Source: Saccharothrix sp. HUAS TT1 (GTDB taxonomy: Bacteria; Actinomycetota; Actinomycetes; Mycobacteriales; Pseudonocardiaceae). Taken from it: a DNA stretch of 64,000 nucleotides. Below are positions 42,660 to 51,042 of the stretch, piece after piece. How positions within the stretch are numbered: position 1 is the stretch's first letter; each line of letters opens with the position of its first letter. The notes under the pieces are model-generated. The model worked only from the letters and a program-made list of their open reading frames with translations. It had not been told where the DNA came from and did not search any database. The position numbers were made by a program, and so were the translations under genes. The stretch spans positions 6,138,001 to 6,202,000 of the forward strand of contig NZ_CP160453.1 of NCBI RefSeq assembly GCF_040744945.1, read 5' to 3'.

Positions 42660-43448
42660 GTGGACGACGGGCGGCGCACGGGCCGCGAGTACCAGACGCG
42701 CGTGCCCAAGTACCTCGCGATCTACCGGGTGCTGGCCGACCGGATCGCCGACGGGCGCTACCCGGCGGACGCGCCGCTGCCCGCCCAGCGGGAGCTGGGC
42801 GAGGAGTTCGACGTCTCGCTGATGACGGTGCGGCAGGCGATCCAGGCGCTGGAGGCGGACGGGCTGCTGGAGACCCGGCACGGCGTGGGCACGTTCGCGC
42901 GCCGGCCCGCGTTCGCCTACGGGCTCACCGGGTTGCGCAGCCTGTCGCAGGACCTGGTCGAGCAGGGCATCGAGCTGGTGACCGAGGTGCTGGACGCCGG
43001 GCTCGTCGTGCCGCCGGGTGACGTGGCCGCGCGGCTGGGCGTGCCGGCGGGCGGTCGGGTGTTCGCGGTCGAACGGCTGCGCGGCACCCGCCGGCCGACG
43101 GGCGCCCCGGTGCCGCTGCTGCTGCAGACGTCGTACCTGCCGGAGGGGATCGGCGCGCGGATCGGCGCCGACCCCCTCCGGCGCCGGTCCCTCTACCGGC
43201 TCCTGGAGGAGCTGGGCCGCCCCGTGCGGCAGGCGAGCGAGACCATCCGGGCGGTGGCGCTGACCGCCGAGCAGGCCGCCGCGCTCGGTCGCGAGCCCGG
43301 CTCGCCCGCCCTGCTCAGCTGCCGCCTCAGCCGGGGCGAGGACGGCGCACCGCTGGTGGACGACCGCGCGCTGCTCGTCGGCGACGCCACGGTCATCACC
43401 GCGGAACGTGCCGCGACCGGGACGAACCTGGTCTACGAACACCGCTGA
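42660..43448 (+). CDS. GntR-family regulator, UTRA sensor type (HutC subfamily)
   Basis: The 262-residue protein has a GntR winged helix (KYLAIYRVLADRIADGRY, LPAQRELGEEFDVSLMTVRQAIQALE, TRHGVGTFA). A UTRA ligand domain follows (VFAVERLRGT, PLLLQTSYLPEGIG, YRLLEELG). It is in the same orientation as trpBA and probably part of that operon. The TCTAGA palindrome on the trpB promoter is a natural target, so autoregulation of trpBA-gntR is likely. Its 3' end overlaps the convergent MFS gene by 53 bases. Confidence 0.87.
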   Translation: MDDGRRTGREYQTRVPKYLAIYRVLADRIADGRYPADAPLPAQRELGEEFDVSLMTVRQAIQALEADGLLETRHGVGTFARRPAFAYGLTGLRSLSQDLVEQGIELVTEVLDAGLVVPPGDVAARLGVPAGGRVFAVERLRGTRRPTGAPVPLLLQTSYLPEGIGARIGADPLRRRSLYRLLEELGRPVRQASETIRAVALTAEQAAALGREPGSPALLSCRLSRGEDGAPLVDDRALLVGDATVITAERAATGTNLVYEHR

Positions 43449-44526
43449 CGGCCACCGCCGCCAGGACCGCGCTGACCCACGGCGCGCCCCGGTGGTCGGT
43501 CGTGGCGCCGACCACCAGCGGACCCGCGAACGCGCCGACGTTCAGCGCGACGGTGGCGAACGCGCCGCCCAGCGAAGGCGCGTCGGACGCGAGGCGCACC
43601 ACCCGGCCGATCAGCGTCGAACCGACACCGAAGGACAGGGCGCCCTGGACCACGGCCAAGCCGAACAGCAGCGCGGCGTGATCGGCGGCCAGCGCCAGCG
43701 CCGCCCACCCGACCGGCAGCGCGCACAGGCCGAGGACCAGGAACCGCTCACCGGTCACCCGGCCGGCCACCGTCACGCCGACGAACGCGCCGACGCCGAA
43801 CGCGGCCAGCAGGGCGGGCGCCGCACCACCGGGCAGGACGCCGTCGGCGATCACGCCCAGGTAGCCGTAGGTCGCGAACGTGGCCCCGTTGACCAGGGCC
43901 GCGAGCACCACCACCCGCCGCACCGGGCGGGACCGCAGCACCCCCGCCTCCCGGCGGATCGACACCTCCGGCCGACCGGCGGCGGTCGCGGGCGCGGACC
44001 GGAACACCAGCGCCAGCGCGGGCAGGCACAGCGCGGCGACCGCCCAGAACACCGACCGCCACCCGGCCCAGCCACCCAGCGACGCGCCCGCCGGCACGCC
44101 GACCACGCACGCCAGCGTCACCCCGGACAGCAGCACCGCGTTCGCGCGGCCCTGCTTCTCCGGGGGCGCCAGGGCGACCGCCGCGGACATCGCGACCGCG
44201 AGAAAGCCGGCGTTGACGATCGCGGCCACCACCCTGGTGCCGAACAGCAGCGCGAAGTCCGTCGCGACCGCCCCGACGGCGTGGACGACGACGAAGGCGG
44301 ACAGGAACGCGGCCAGCGCACGGCGGCGCGGCCACCGCGCGCTCAACGCGGCCATGGCCGGCGCGCCGACGACCATCCCGAGGGCGTAGGCGGACGTCAG
44401 GCTCGCGGCCGCGGCCGTCGAGACCGACAGGTCGTCGGCGATTCCCGGCACGAGGCCGGACACCATGAACTCGGAGGTGCCTTGCGCGAACACGGCAAGG
44501 CCGAGGACGTGGACGAAGAAGGGCAA
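43396..44526 (-). CDS. MFS exporter, Cmx/CmlR-like
   Basis: The 376-residue exporter matches chloramphenicol-type DHA1 pumps. The start is TTG 44526, seven bases behind GGAG, because related Cmx proteins begin exactly at this point (PFFVHVLGLAVFAQGTSEFM). Upstream in-frame codons to 44625 encode a polar extension without family match. LSARWPRRRALA and GVTLACVVGVPAGASLGGW are family landmarks. The last 17 or so residues are polar (SGVRRPGSSRSRHVPR) and encoded opposite the GntR gene, suggesting the normal stop was lost. It may export a product linked to the trpBA-gntR unit. Confidence 0.85.
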   Translation of the reverse strand: MPFFVHVLGLAVFAQGTSEFMVSGLVPGIADDLSVSTAAAASLTSAYALGMVVGAPAMAALSARWPRRRALAAFLSAFVVVHAVGAVATDFALLFGTRVVAAIVNAGFLAVAMSAAVALAPPEKQGRANAVLLSGVTLACVVGVPAGASLGGWAGWRSVFWAVAALCLPALALVFRSAPATAAGRPEVSIRREAGVLRSRPVRRVVVLAALVNGATFATYGYLGVIADGVLPGGAAPALLAAFGVGAFVGVTVAGRVTGERFLVLGLCALPVGWAALALAADHAALLFGLAVVQGALSFGVGSTLIGRVVRLASDAPSLGGAFATVALNVGAFAGPLVVGATTDHRGAPWVSAVLAAVAVSGVRRPGSSRSRHVPR

Positions 44527-44691
44527 GGGATCGACTCCAGCGTCGGCATGCGGGAAAGGGGACTTCCGCGTGCCGGTCGCCGACGGGGCGATCGGATCAG
44601 GACCGGTGCGACACCGGTCGGGCATCCCGCCGCCGGGCGACCGGCGGCTCCGCTCTGTCCGACTCGGGACTCGTCACCCGGCGGACCCTAG

Positions 44692-46476
44692 TCAGGGCGC
44701 CACCGCCCCCTCAACCGGATTACCGCGCACCGCTTCGACCCAGGCACGCCTGCTCGCGGCGCGGGTGACCTCGCGGACGTGCAGACCGGCGCGCAGCCAC
44801 GCCAGCGGGAACTCGTCGCCCACGTCGGGCACCACCCGCCCGAACGCGTCCCGACCGCGGTCGCGCGAGGTCCCGGCGAGGTCGGCCAGCAGGGCGGCGG
44901 TGGCGGTGAGGCCGTTGCGGGTGAGCGCGGCGACCTCGCGCTCGGCCGAGGCGACCGCCGCCACGGCCCGGCCGCCCAGCGCGATCCGGTGCAGCACGGT
45001 GGCCAGCGGGCGCACCGGCCGGGGAACGCGACCGGTCGGGTTCGGCGGCCTGCCGGCGGGGTCGAACCGCGGCGCGGGGCCACCGCCGCCACCAGCCACG
45101 TAGGACCGCTGGAGCCGGTCCAGCCCCAGGTCGACGTGGTGCCGGAGTTCGTCCGGCACGTCGGGCGCACCGGCGACCGCCAGCGCGACCGCGGCCCCCG
45201 GCCGCTCGGGCAGCAGCCGCGCCACCACCCGCAGCCGCAGGCCCGGCGCGCCCGCGAGCACCCGCAGGTTCTCCCACGCGCGGTCGCCGTCACCGACGAG
45301 GTCCACCTCGACCCCGTCCGCCGCCAGCCGCACCGCACCGCCGACCACGCCGAGCACCACGCCCGACAGGAACAGCAGGTCCGACCCGGCCGGGCGATCC
45401 GGTCCGGCCAGGGCCTCGAACGCGCGCGCCACCTGGTCGGGCACCGGTCGCGCCCACAGGCCCGCCAGCGGCGGGTCGTCCCACGACGCGGCGGACGCGG
45501 CCACCGCGCGGACGGCCTTGCCCGCGCCCAGCCGGTGGTCCGCCGAAGCCGTGCCGCCGGACAGCACGAGCCCGGCCCGGCCCAGCTCGCGCTGGCTGAA
45601 CCCGGACTCGCCGATCGCCACCGGTCCGCTCGCCGCCGCGGCGACCCGCTCCGGGCCGCCGGGCATGATCGCGGGAACGTTCCACAGCACGCCGCCGTCG
45701 TCCACCAGGTGCGTGACGACCCCGGCGTAGCCGGAGGCGGCGATCACCGCCTCCGTGCACAGGCCGTACAGGCGCAGCGCACCGATCGGCCGGTACTCGC
45801 GCCGCGCGGCGCCGCGCAGCTCGGCGGTCAGCCCGCCCCCGGCCCGCAGCTCGTGGCACAGCAGCATCAGGTCCACCAGTTCGGCGGTCAGCTCTTCGCG
45901 GTCGAACGACGAGTCGCCCGCCCGTGCGGCGGCCAGGGCGGCGGCGATGCGCAGCCCGGTCGCGGCGGCCCGGTGCAGGCCCGCGACGCGAGCCGAGTGC
46001 ACGGCCCGCAGCAGCTCCGCCCGGACCACCGCGCCACTGCCCGCGGCGCCCGCGCGCAGCACCGCCGCGCACGAGCCCCACAGCGCGTCCACCGCCGCGC
46101 GCTCGTCCTCCGACACCACCTCGGACGCCACCTCGGACGCCGCCTCCGGCACGACCTCCACGACGGGTTCCGCGCCGGGGGCGTCCTCGACGGCGTCCAC
46201 GACGTCGGCTGCCGCGACCGCGATCCCCCGGTGCAGGCACTTCGGCGCGAGCAGGCAGCTGCACCCGAGGTCGTCGGCCGAGGTGAGCACGCCCGCGCGC
46301 AGGGTCCAGGTGAGCGCGGTCTCGGAGTCGAGCGCGGCGTGCGCCGCGTCGGCGGACGCGGTCACCGCCCACTCTCCGACGCGCCCCAGCGACGCGTCGA
46401 CCCGCTTGCGCAACCGGGGCGGCAAGGCGTCGAGCACGTCGGCCACCACCGCGGGCGACACCGGGGGGACGCTCAT
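44692..46476 (-). CDS. SWIM zinc-finger protein (YehQ-like)
   Basis: The 594-residue protein has a SWIM finger at residues 72-82, CSCLLAPKCLH (CxCx5CxH), after an N-terminal helical part. A long helical region of unknown fold follows. SWIM fingers bind nucleic acid or protein. It is the last gene of the five-gene operon and starts by ATGA overlap with the DUF5682-VWA gene. E. coli YehQ occupies the same place beside YehP. No enzymatic motif is visible. Confidence 0.85.
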   Translation of the reverse strand: MSVPPVSPAVVADVLDALPPRLRKRVDASLGRVGEWAVTASADAAHAALDSETALTWTLRAGVLTSADDLGCSCLLAPKCLHRGIAVAAADVVDAVEDAPGAEPVVEVVPEAASEVASEVVSEDERAAVDALWGSCAAVLRAGAAGSGAVVRAELLRAVHSARVAGLHRAAATGLRIAAALAAARAGDSSFDREELTAELVDLMLLCHELRAGGGLTAELRGAARREYRPIGALRLYGLCTEAVIAASGYAGVVTHLVDDGGVLWNVPAIMPGGPERVAAAASGPVAIGESGFSQRELGRAGLVLSGGTASADHRLGAGKAVRAVAASAASWDDPPLAGLWARPVPDQVARAFEALAGPDRPAGSDLLFLSGVVLGVVGGAVRLAADGVEVDLVGDGDRAWENLRVLAGAPGLRLRVVARLLPERPGAAVALAVAGAPDVPDELRHHVDLGLDRLQRSYVAGGGGGPAPRFDPAGRPPNPTGRVPRPVRPLATVLHRIALGGRAVAAVASAEREVAALTRNGLTATAALLADLAGTSRDRGRDAFGRVVPDVGDEFPLAWLRAGLHVREVTRAASRRAWVEAVRGNPVEGAVAP

Positions 46477-49400
46477 CCGCGCACCTTCTCCCCCACCCAG
46501 CGGGCCAGCTCCTGCGGGCTGAGGGCGGCGACCGGCATCCCCGCCGCGACCAGCGCGCCCGCTACCGACGTGGAGTAGCGGGCGACGCCCCGGTCGTCGA
46601 GGCTCGCGCAGCCGAGCACCGTCACCCCCGACGTGACCAGTTCCCGCACCTGCGCGACGAGCGGCCCGACCGGTCCGCCCTCCTCGAAGTCGCTGACCAG
46701 CACCACCATCGTCCTCTCCGGCACGGTCACCAGGGAACGGGCGTGGCGCAACGCTCCCGCGATGTGGGTGCCGCCGCCCACCCGCACCTCCAGCAGCAGC
46801 GACAGCGGGTCGGCCACCCGCTCGGTCAGGTCGACCACCTCGGTGGAGAACGCCAGGAAGTGCGTCGACAGCGCGGGCACCCCGGCGAACACCGACGCGG
46901 TCAGCGCCGACCACACCGTCGACGCCTCCATCGAGCCGGACACGTCCACCACCAGCACCAGCCGCCAGTCACTGGCCCGTCGGCCGCGGGTGCGGAACAC
47001 CGGGCGCTCGGGCACGACCACGACCCGCCCGTCGGCGTCGCGGCGCGCGGTGGCGAGGTTGGCCCGCAGGGTGCGCGGCAGGTCCAGCCGCCCGCCCGGC
47101 CGACGGGTCGGCATCGGCAGCTGGATCCCGGTCAGCGCGGGCTTCACCCGGTTGGCCAGCTGCGCGGTCAGCTCGCGCACCAGCCGCGCCACCAGCGGCC
47201 GCAACCGGGCCAGCGCCGACTCGGACAACCCGCCGGCCAGCGAGAGCACGTTGCGCAGCAGCTCCACCGACGGCCGCACCGAGCCGGGGTCGATCTCCAG
47301 CGCCGCCTCCAACCGCCCGCCCTCGGCCGCCGCCGCCAGGACCTCCTCGCGGACGTGGTCGCCGAACAGGTCCCGCAGCTCCTCCGACCACTCGCGCACG
47401 TCGGGGAACGGGCTGGCGCGATCGGCCCCGAGATCCCCTCCGCTCGCGCCCTCACCGCGGTCACGCCCGTACAGCTCGTCCAACGCGGCCGCGTAGCGCC
47501 CCGCGCCGGCCGGGCGCTCACCGCTCGCGCCGAGCACCAACTGCCAGCGAATCCCCGCGGACAACGCGCCGGCTGAGGCCGGCGGTGATCCCACAGGCGC
47601 CGCGATCTCCGACGTGCCCACGACCTCGTCCCGGCTCGGCGGCAGCAAACCGCGCGCCCGCAACGCCGCCACGCCCGCCTGCTCGTCGACCAACCACGCC
47701 GCCAGCAGCTCCGGGTCGGGCGCGCCGACCGCGTCCACCCGCTCCCCCGTGCGCTCCTGGACCACGGCCAGCACCCGAGCCCGCGCCGCCGGACCCACCG
47801 ACGTGAACGCACCGCGCAGCGCGGGCAGCCGGGCCAGGAAGTCCTGGTCCGCCATCCCCTCCACCCGGTCGAGCAACGGCGTCAACGCCTCCGGCGTCTC
47901 CACCAGCGGCCCGGCAGCCGCGAGCACGCCGGTGAGCCCCTGCCGCAGCACGCCCCTCCGCTCGGGCGTGCTCGCGCCGTCCACCCAGGACGCCACCCGC
48001 TCACCCAGCGCCTCGGGCGGCGCCGAGCCGAGCAGGACCCGCGCCGCGCCCGCCGCACCGGCGATCAGCGGCGAGCCCGAGTCGGCCAACCGCCGCAGGC
48101 ACGCCGCCAACCGCAGCCCGTGCGCCTCGGGCCGCTGCCCCAGTTCCACCAGGGCCCGCGCGTCCGCCACGTCCTCGGACCCGGCGAGCCCGTCCAGCTG
48201 GGCCACAGCTGCCGCTTCCAGCTCGCCCGCCAGCAGCGGGTGGGCGTCGAGCACGTCGCCGGACGTGCCGGGCACGTGCCCGGCGCGCAACCGGTCGAGC
48301 AGGTCCAACGCGTCCAGCAGCTCCCGCAACGTCGCCGACGACGGCAGCACGCCCGCCGCGTCGCCCAGCAGCGCGCCGACCACCTCGGGCAACCCGCACC
48401 GGGCCGCGTCGAGCAGGTCGGCGAGCACGGCGGCGGAGGTGTGCCCGCCGCGCTGCTCGCGTTCGGCGCGCCGCGCCCGCAGCCGTCCGGCGGCGGCCAG
48501 CTCCAGCGTCGCGCCCCACAACCCGGCCACCGGCACCGTGGCCGCCGTCGCCGGTGTCCACGCCACCGTCCACCGGGTGGTGAGCGCGTCGCCACCGCCG
48601 ACACCCGTGGTCGCGGTCCGCTCGGCGTAGGTCACGCCGAGGACGGTCAACCGGCACAGCGCCACCTCGCGCCGCTGGTCCAACGCCGACCGCGTCGGGT
48701 CCAGCCTGAGCGCCACCGGCTCCCGCGAGTCGGGACCGGGCAGGCGCAGGTCCGCGACCAGCGCCTCCACCGCCGGGGCCAGCCCCGACCGCGGTGTGCC
48801 GGGCGCGAGCACCCCGGTGCGGTGACCGACCAGCACGTCACCGGCGGCCCGCGCCACCACCCGGCCGCGACCGAGCGGTTCGGCGTGGGTCAGCACGGTC
48901 TGCACCGCCTCCACCAGCTCCCCGCGACCGGGCGCGGGCAGGCCGCGCAGCCGGGCCAGGTCGACCGCGACCCGCAGCGCCTCCCGCGCCTCACCGGGCC
49001 CGGCCGGGTGGCCGAGTTCCCGCACCCGCGCGCAGATCCGCACGATCACCGACGCGGCGGCGGCCTCCACCTCGGCCGGGTCGCCCGCCGCCGCCAGCAC
49101 CGCCTGCTGCCACTCCGGGTCGCGGATGCCCGCCGGGTAGCCGGACCGCTCGTCCAGCAGCGCGAACCCGTACGGCACCAGCGACGTCACGACCTCGGCG
49201 ACGTCCGGCGGCGAGTCGTCCACCGGCCCCTCCAGCAGCGCCGCCGCGTGGAACGACCCGATCACCGCCGCGCACCGCCGACCGCCCGCGTCGCGCACCA
49301 CCCGCCGCATCCACGCCTCCCGGCGCAGGTCGAACGGGTCCACCCCGACGTCCTCGGTGTCGCGCCGCAGCGCCCAGCCCACCATCAACGCCGCCCGGCG

Positions 49401-49901
49401 CACCGCCTCCGGCGACTGGCCCGGCGCGGCGGCCTCCACCAGCCGGTCCCACAGGTCGTCGCCGTCCCGGCCGGTCGTCGCGCCGCGCAACGCCCGCGTC
49501 AACGGCGATGCGCCCCGCCCCGGCTGCCGGTACCCGTCACCGCGCGCCGCCAGCGGCAGGTCGCACGGCCGGACCTCCACGCCGTTGCGGTGCGCCCAGC
49601 GGATCGCGACCAGCTCGGGCGAGAAGTCCGCGAACGGGTAGAAGGCCAGTTCGCCGCCGGGTGACGCGCCGGACAGCGCGACCGGCGCGACCAGCTCGGG
49701 GTCGGCCAGGTGCGGCAGCCACTCCCCCAGCTCCTCGGGCAGCTCGACCAGCAGCACCTCCGGCGCGAACGCCGCCAGCAGGGCGGGTACCGCGCCGGCC
49801 AGCGCGGGCGAGTGGTGCCGCACCCCGATCAGGTGCGGCGCCCCGTGGTCGGCCAGCCGCTCGACCACCGCCAGCTCGGGGTCACGCGTCGAGGACGTCA
49901 C
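46473..49901 (-). CDS. Fused DUF5682 - VWA protein (YehM-YehP-like)
   Basis: The 1142-residue chain joins two proteins that are separate in E. coli. The first about 740 residues are DUF5682 (LIGVRHHSPALAGAVPALL, EVLLVELPEELGEWLP, IGSFHAAALLEG). The last 160 are a CoxE-type von Willebrand A domain with a complete MIDAS: DVSGS (about residue 985), Thr in GGGTHIAGAL and Asp in LVSDFEEGG. VWA domains with MoxR ATPases form metal-dependent assembly or chaperone machines. GTG 49901 overlaps the end of the MoxR gene by 20 bases. No stop or frameshift separates the halves. Confidence 0.85.
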   Translation of the reverse strand: MTSSTRDPELAVVERLADHGAPHLIGVRHHSPALAGAVPALLAAFAPEVLLVELPEELGEWLPHLADPELVAPVALSGASPGGELAFYPFADFSPELVAIRWAHRNGVEVRPCDLPLAARGDGYRQPGRGASPLTRALRGATTGRDGDDLWDRLVEAAAPGQSPEAVRRAALMVGWALRRDTEDVGVDPFDLRREAWMRRVVRDAGGRRCAAVIGSFHAAALLEGPVDDSPPDVAEVVTSLVPYGFALLDERSGYPAGIRDPEWQQAVLAAAGDPAEVEAAAASVIVRICARVRELGHPAGPGEAREALRVAVDLARLRGLPAPGRGELVEAVQTVLTHAEPLGRGRVVARAAGDVLVGHRTGVLAPGTPRSGLAPAVEALVADLRLPGPDSREPVALRLDPTRSALDQRREVALCRLTVLGVTYAERTATTGVGGGDALTTRWTVAWTPATAATVPVAGLWGATLELAAAGRLRARRAEREQRGGHTSAAVLADLLDAARCGLPEVVGALLGDAAGVLPSSATLRELLDALDLLDRLRAGHVPGTSGDVLDAHPLLAGELEAAAVAQLDGLAGSEDVADARALVELGQRPEAHGLRLAACLRRLADSGSPLIAGAAGAARVLLGSAPPEALGERVASWVDGASTPERRGVLRQGLTGVLAAAGPLVETPEALTPLLDRVEGMADQDFLARLPALRGAFTSVGPAARARVLAVVQERTGERVDAVGAPDPELLAAWLVDEQAGVAALRARGLLPPSRDEVVGTSEIAAPVGSPPASAGALSAGIRWQLVLGASGERPAGAGRYAAALDELYGRDRGEGASGGDLGADRASPFPDVREWSEELRDLFGDHVREEVLAAAAEGGRLEAALEIDPGSVRPSVELLRNVLSLAGGLSESALARLRPLVARLVRELTAQLANRVKPALTGIQLPMPTRRPGGRLDLPRTLRANLATARRDADGRVVVVPERPVFRTRGRRASDWRLVLVVDVSGSMEASTVWSALTASVFAGVPALSTHFLAFSTEVVDLTERVADPLSLLLEVRVGGGTHIAGALRHARSLVTVPERTMVVLVSDFEEGGPVGPLVAQVRELVTSGVTVLGCASLDDRGVARYSTSVAGALVAAGMPVAALSPQELARWVGEKVRG

Positions 49902-51042
49902 GGAGTTCCCACAGCCGCCGCCAGGTGCGCGCGCCGGACTCGGCCCGCCGCCGCACCGCGCCGTCCCAGTACCCGAGCAGCCGCGCCGCGTCGCCCGGGT
50001 CGTCCTTGCGGACCACGCCGAGCAGGTGACCGGGCAGCAGCGACAGCGGGTCGCGGTCACCGGGGAAGTACGCGTCGGCCAGGCCGAGCGCGGTGGCCAC
50101 CGACACCGCCTCCGCCGTGCTCATCACGGTGGACGGCCGCTCCACCGCCCAGCCCTCCTCGGACACGCCGTTGCGCAGGTCCCGGAACGCGGTGACCAGC
50201 ACCTCCAGCACCACGTCGTCCACCGCGAACGGCGCCTGGGCGCGGGCCAGCGCGGCGCTCGCCTGCCGCCGCACCAGCGCCGTCTCGGCGGCGAGGTCGC
50301 CGATCGGTCCGACGGCCTCGAAGTTGAACCGCCGCTTCAACGCCGCCGACATCTCCGACACGCCCCGGTCGCGCAGGTTCGCGGTGGCGATCACGGTGAA
50401 GCCGGGCGCGGCGTGCACGGTCGCGCCGCCGGGGCCGGACAACTCGGGCGCGGACAGCTCCGGCACCGCGATCCGCCGGTCCGACAGGATCGACACCAGC
50501 GCGTCCTGCACCTCGGGCAGGCAGCGGGTGACCTCCTCGACCCGCACCACGCCGCCGCCGCGCATCGCGGTCAACACCGGCGACGGCACCAGCGCCCGCG
50601 GGCTCGGGCCCTCGGCCAGCAGCATCGCGTAGTTCCAGCCGTAGCGCAGCTGGTCCTCGGTGGTGCCCGCGGTGCCCTGCACGACGAGCTGGCTGCTGCC
50701 GGACACGGCGGCGGCCAGCAGCTCGGACAGCATCGACTTCGCCGTGCCCGGCTCGCCGACCAGCAGCAGGCCGCGCTCGCCCGCGAGCGTCACCACGGCC
50801 CGCTCGACCAGCGCGCGTTCGCCGACGAACTTGGGGCTGATCACCAGCCGGGACGGCACACCGGCCACCGCGACGCCCTTGGGCAGCGCCAGCGGGGCGC
50901 CGCTGCCCATCACGAACGTCACGACGGCGCGCGGGGTGAGCCGCCACCCCGGCGGCCGGGGGCCGTCGTCGTGGGCGGCCAGGAACGCCAGCTCCTCGCG
51001 GTGGGCGTCCTCGGCCGGCTCGACCTGCCTGGGTGCGGTCAC
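49882..51042 (-). CDS. MoxR-type AAA+ ATPase (YehL-like)
   Basis: The 386-residue ATPase has Walker A GEPGTAKS (96-103), Walker B VVRVEEVTRC, sensor-1 in VIATANLRDRG and the arginine-finger region SAALKRRFNFE, a standard MoxR/RavA-like set. MoxR proteins remodel partner VWA proteins. It is coupled by GTGA overlap to the 1609-residue protein upstream and overlaps the DUF5682-VWA gene downstream, so all components are made together. Confidence 0.92.
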   Translation of the reverse strand: MTAPRQVEPAEDAHREELAFLAAHDDGPRPPGWRLTPRAVVTFVMGSGAPLALPKGVAVAGVPSRLVISPKFVGERALVERAVVTLAGERGLLLVGEPGTAKSMLSELLAAAVSGSSQLVVQGTAGTTEDQLRYGWNYAMLLAEGPSPRALVPSPVLTAMRGGGVVRVEEVTRCLPEVQDALVSILSDRRIAVPELSAPELSGPGGATVHAAPGFTVIATANLRDRGVSEMSAALKRRFNFEAVGPIGDLAAETALVRRQASAALARAQAPFAVDDVVLEVLVTAFRDLRNGVSEEGWAVERPSTVMSTAEAVSVATALGLADAYFPGDRDPLSLLPGHLLGVVRKDDPGDAARLLGYWDGAVRRRAESGARTWRRLWELRDVLDA

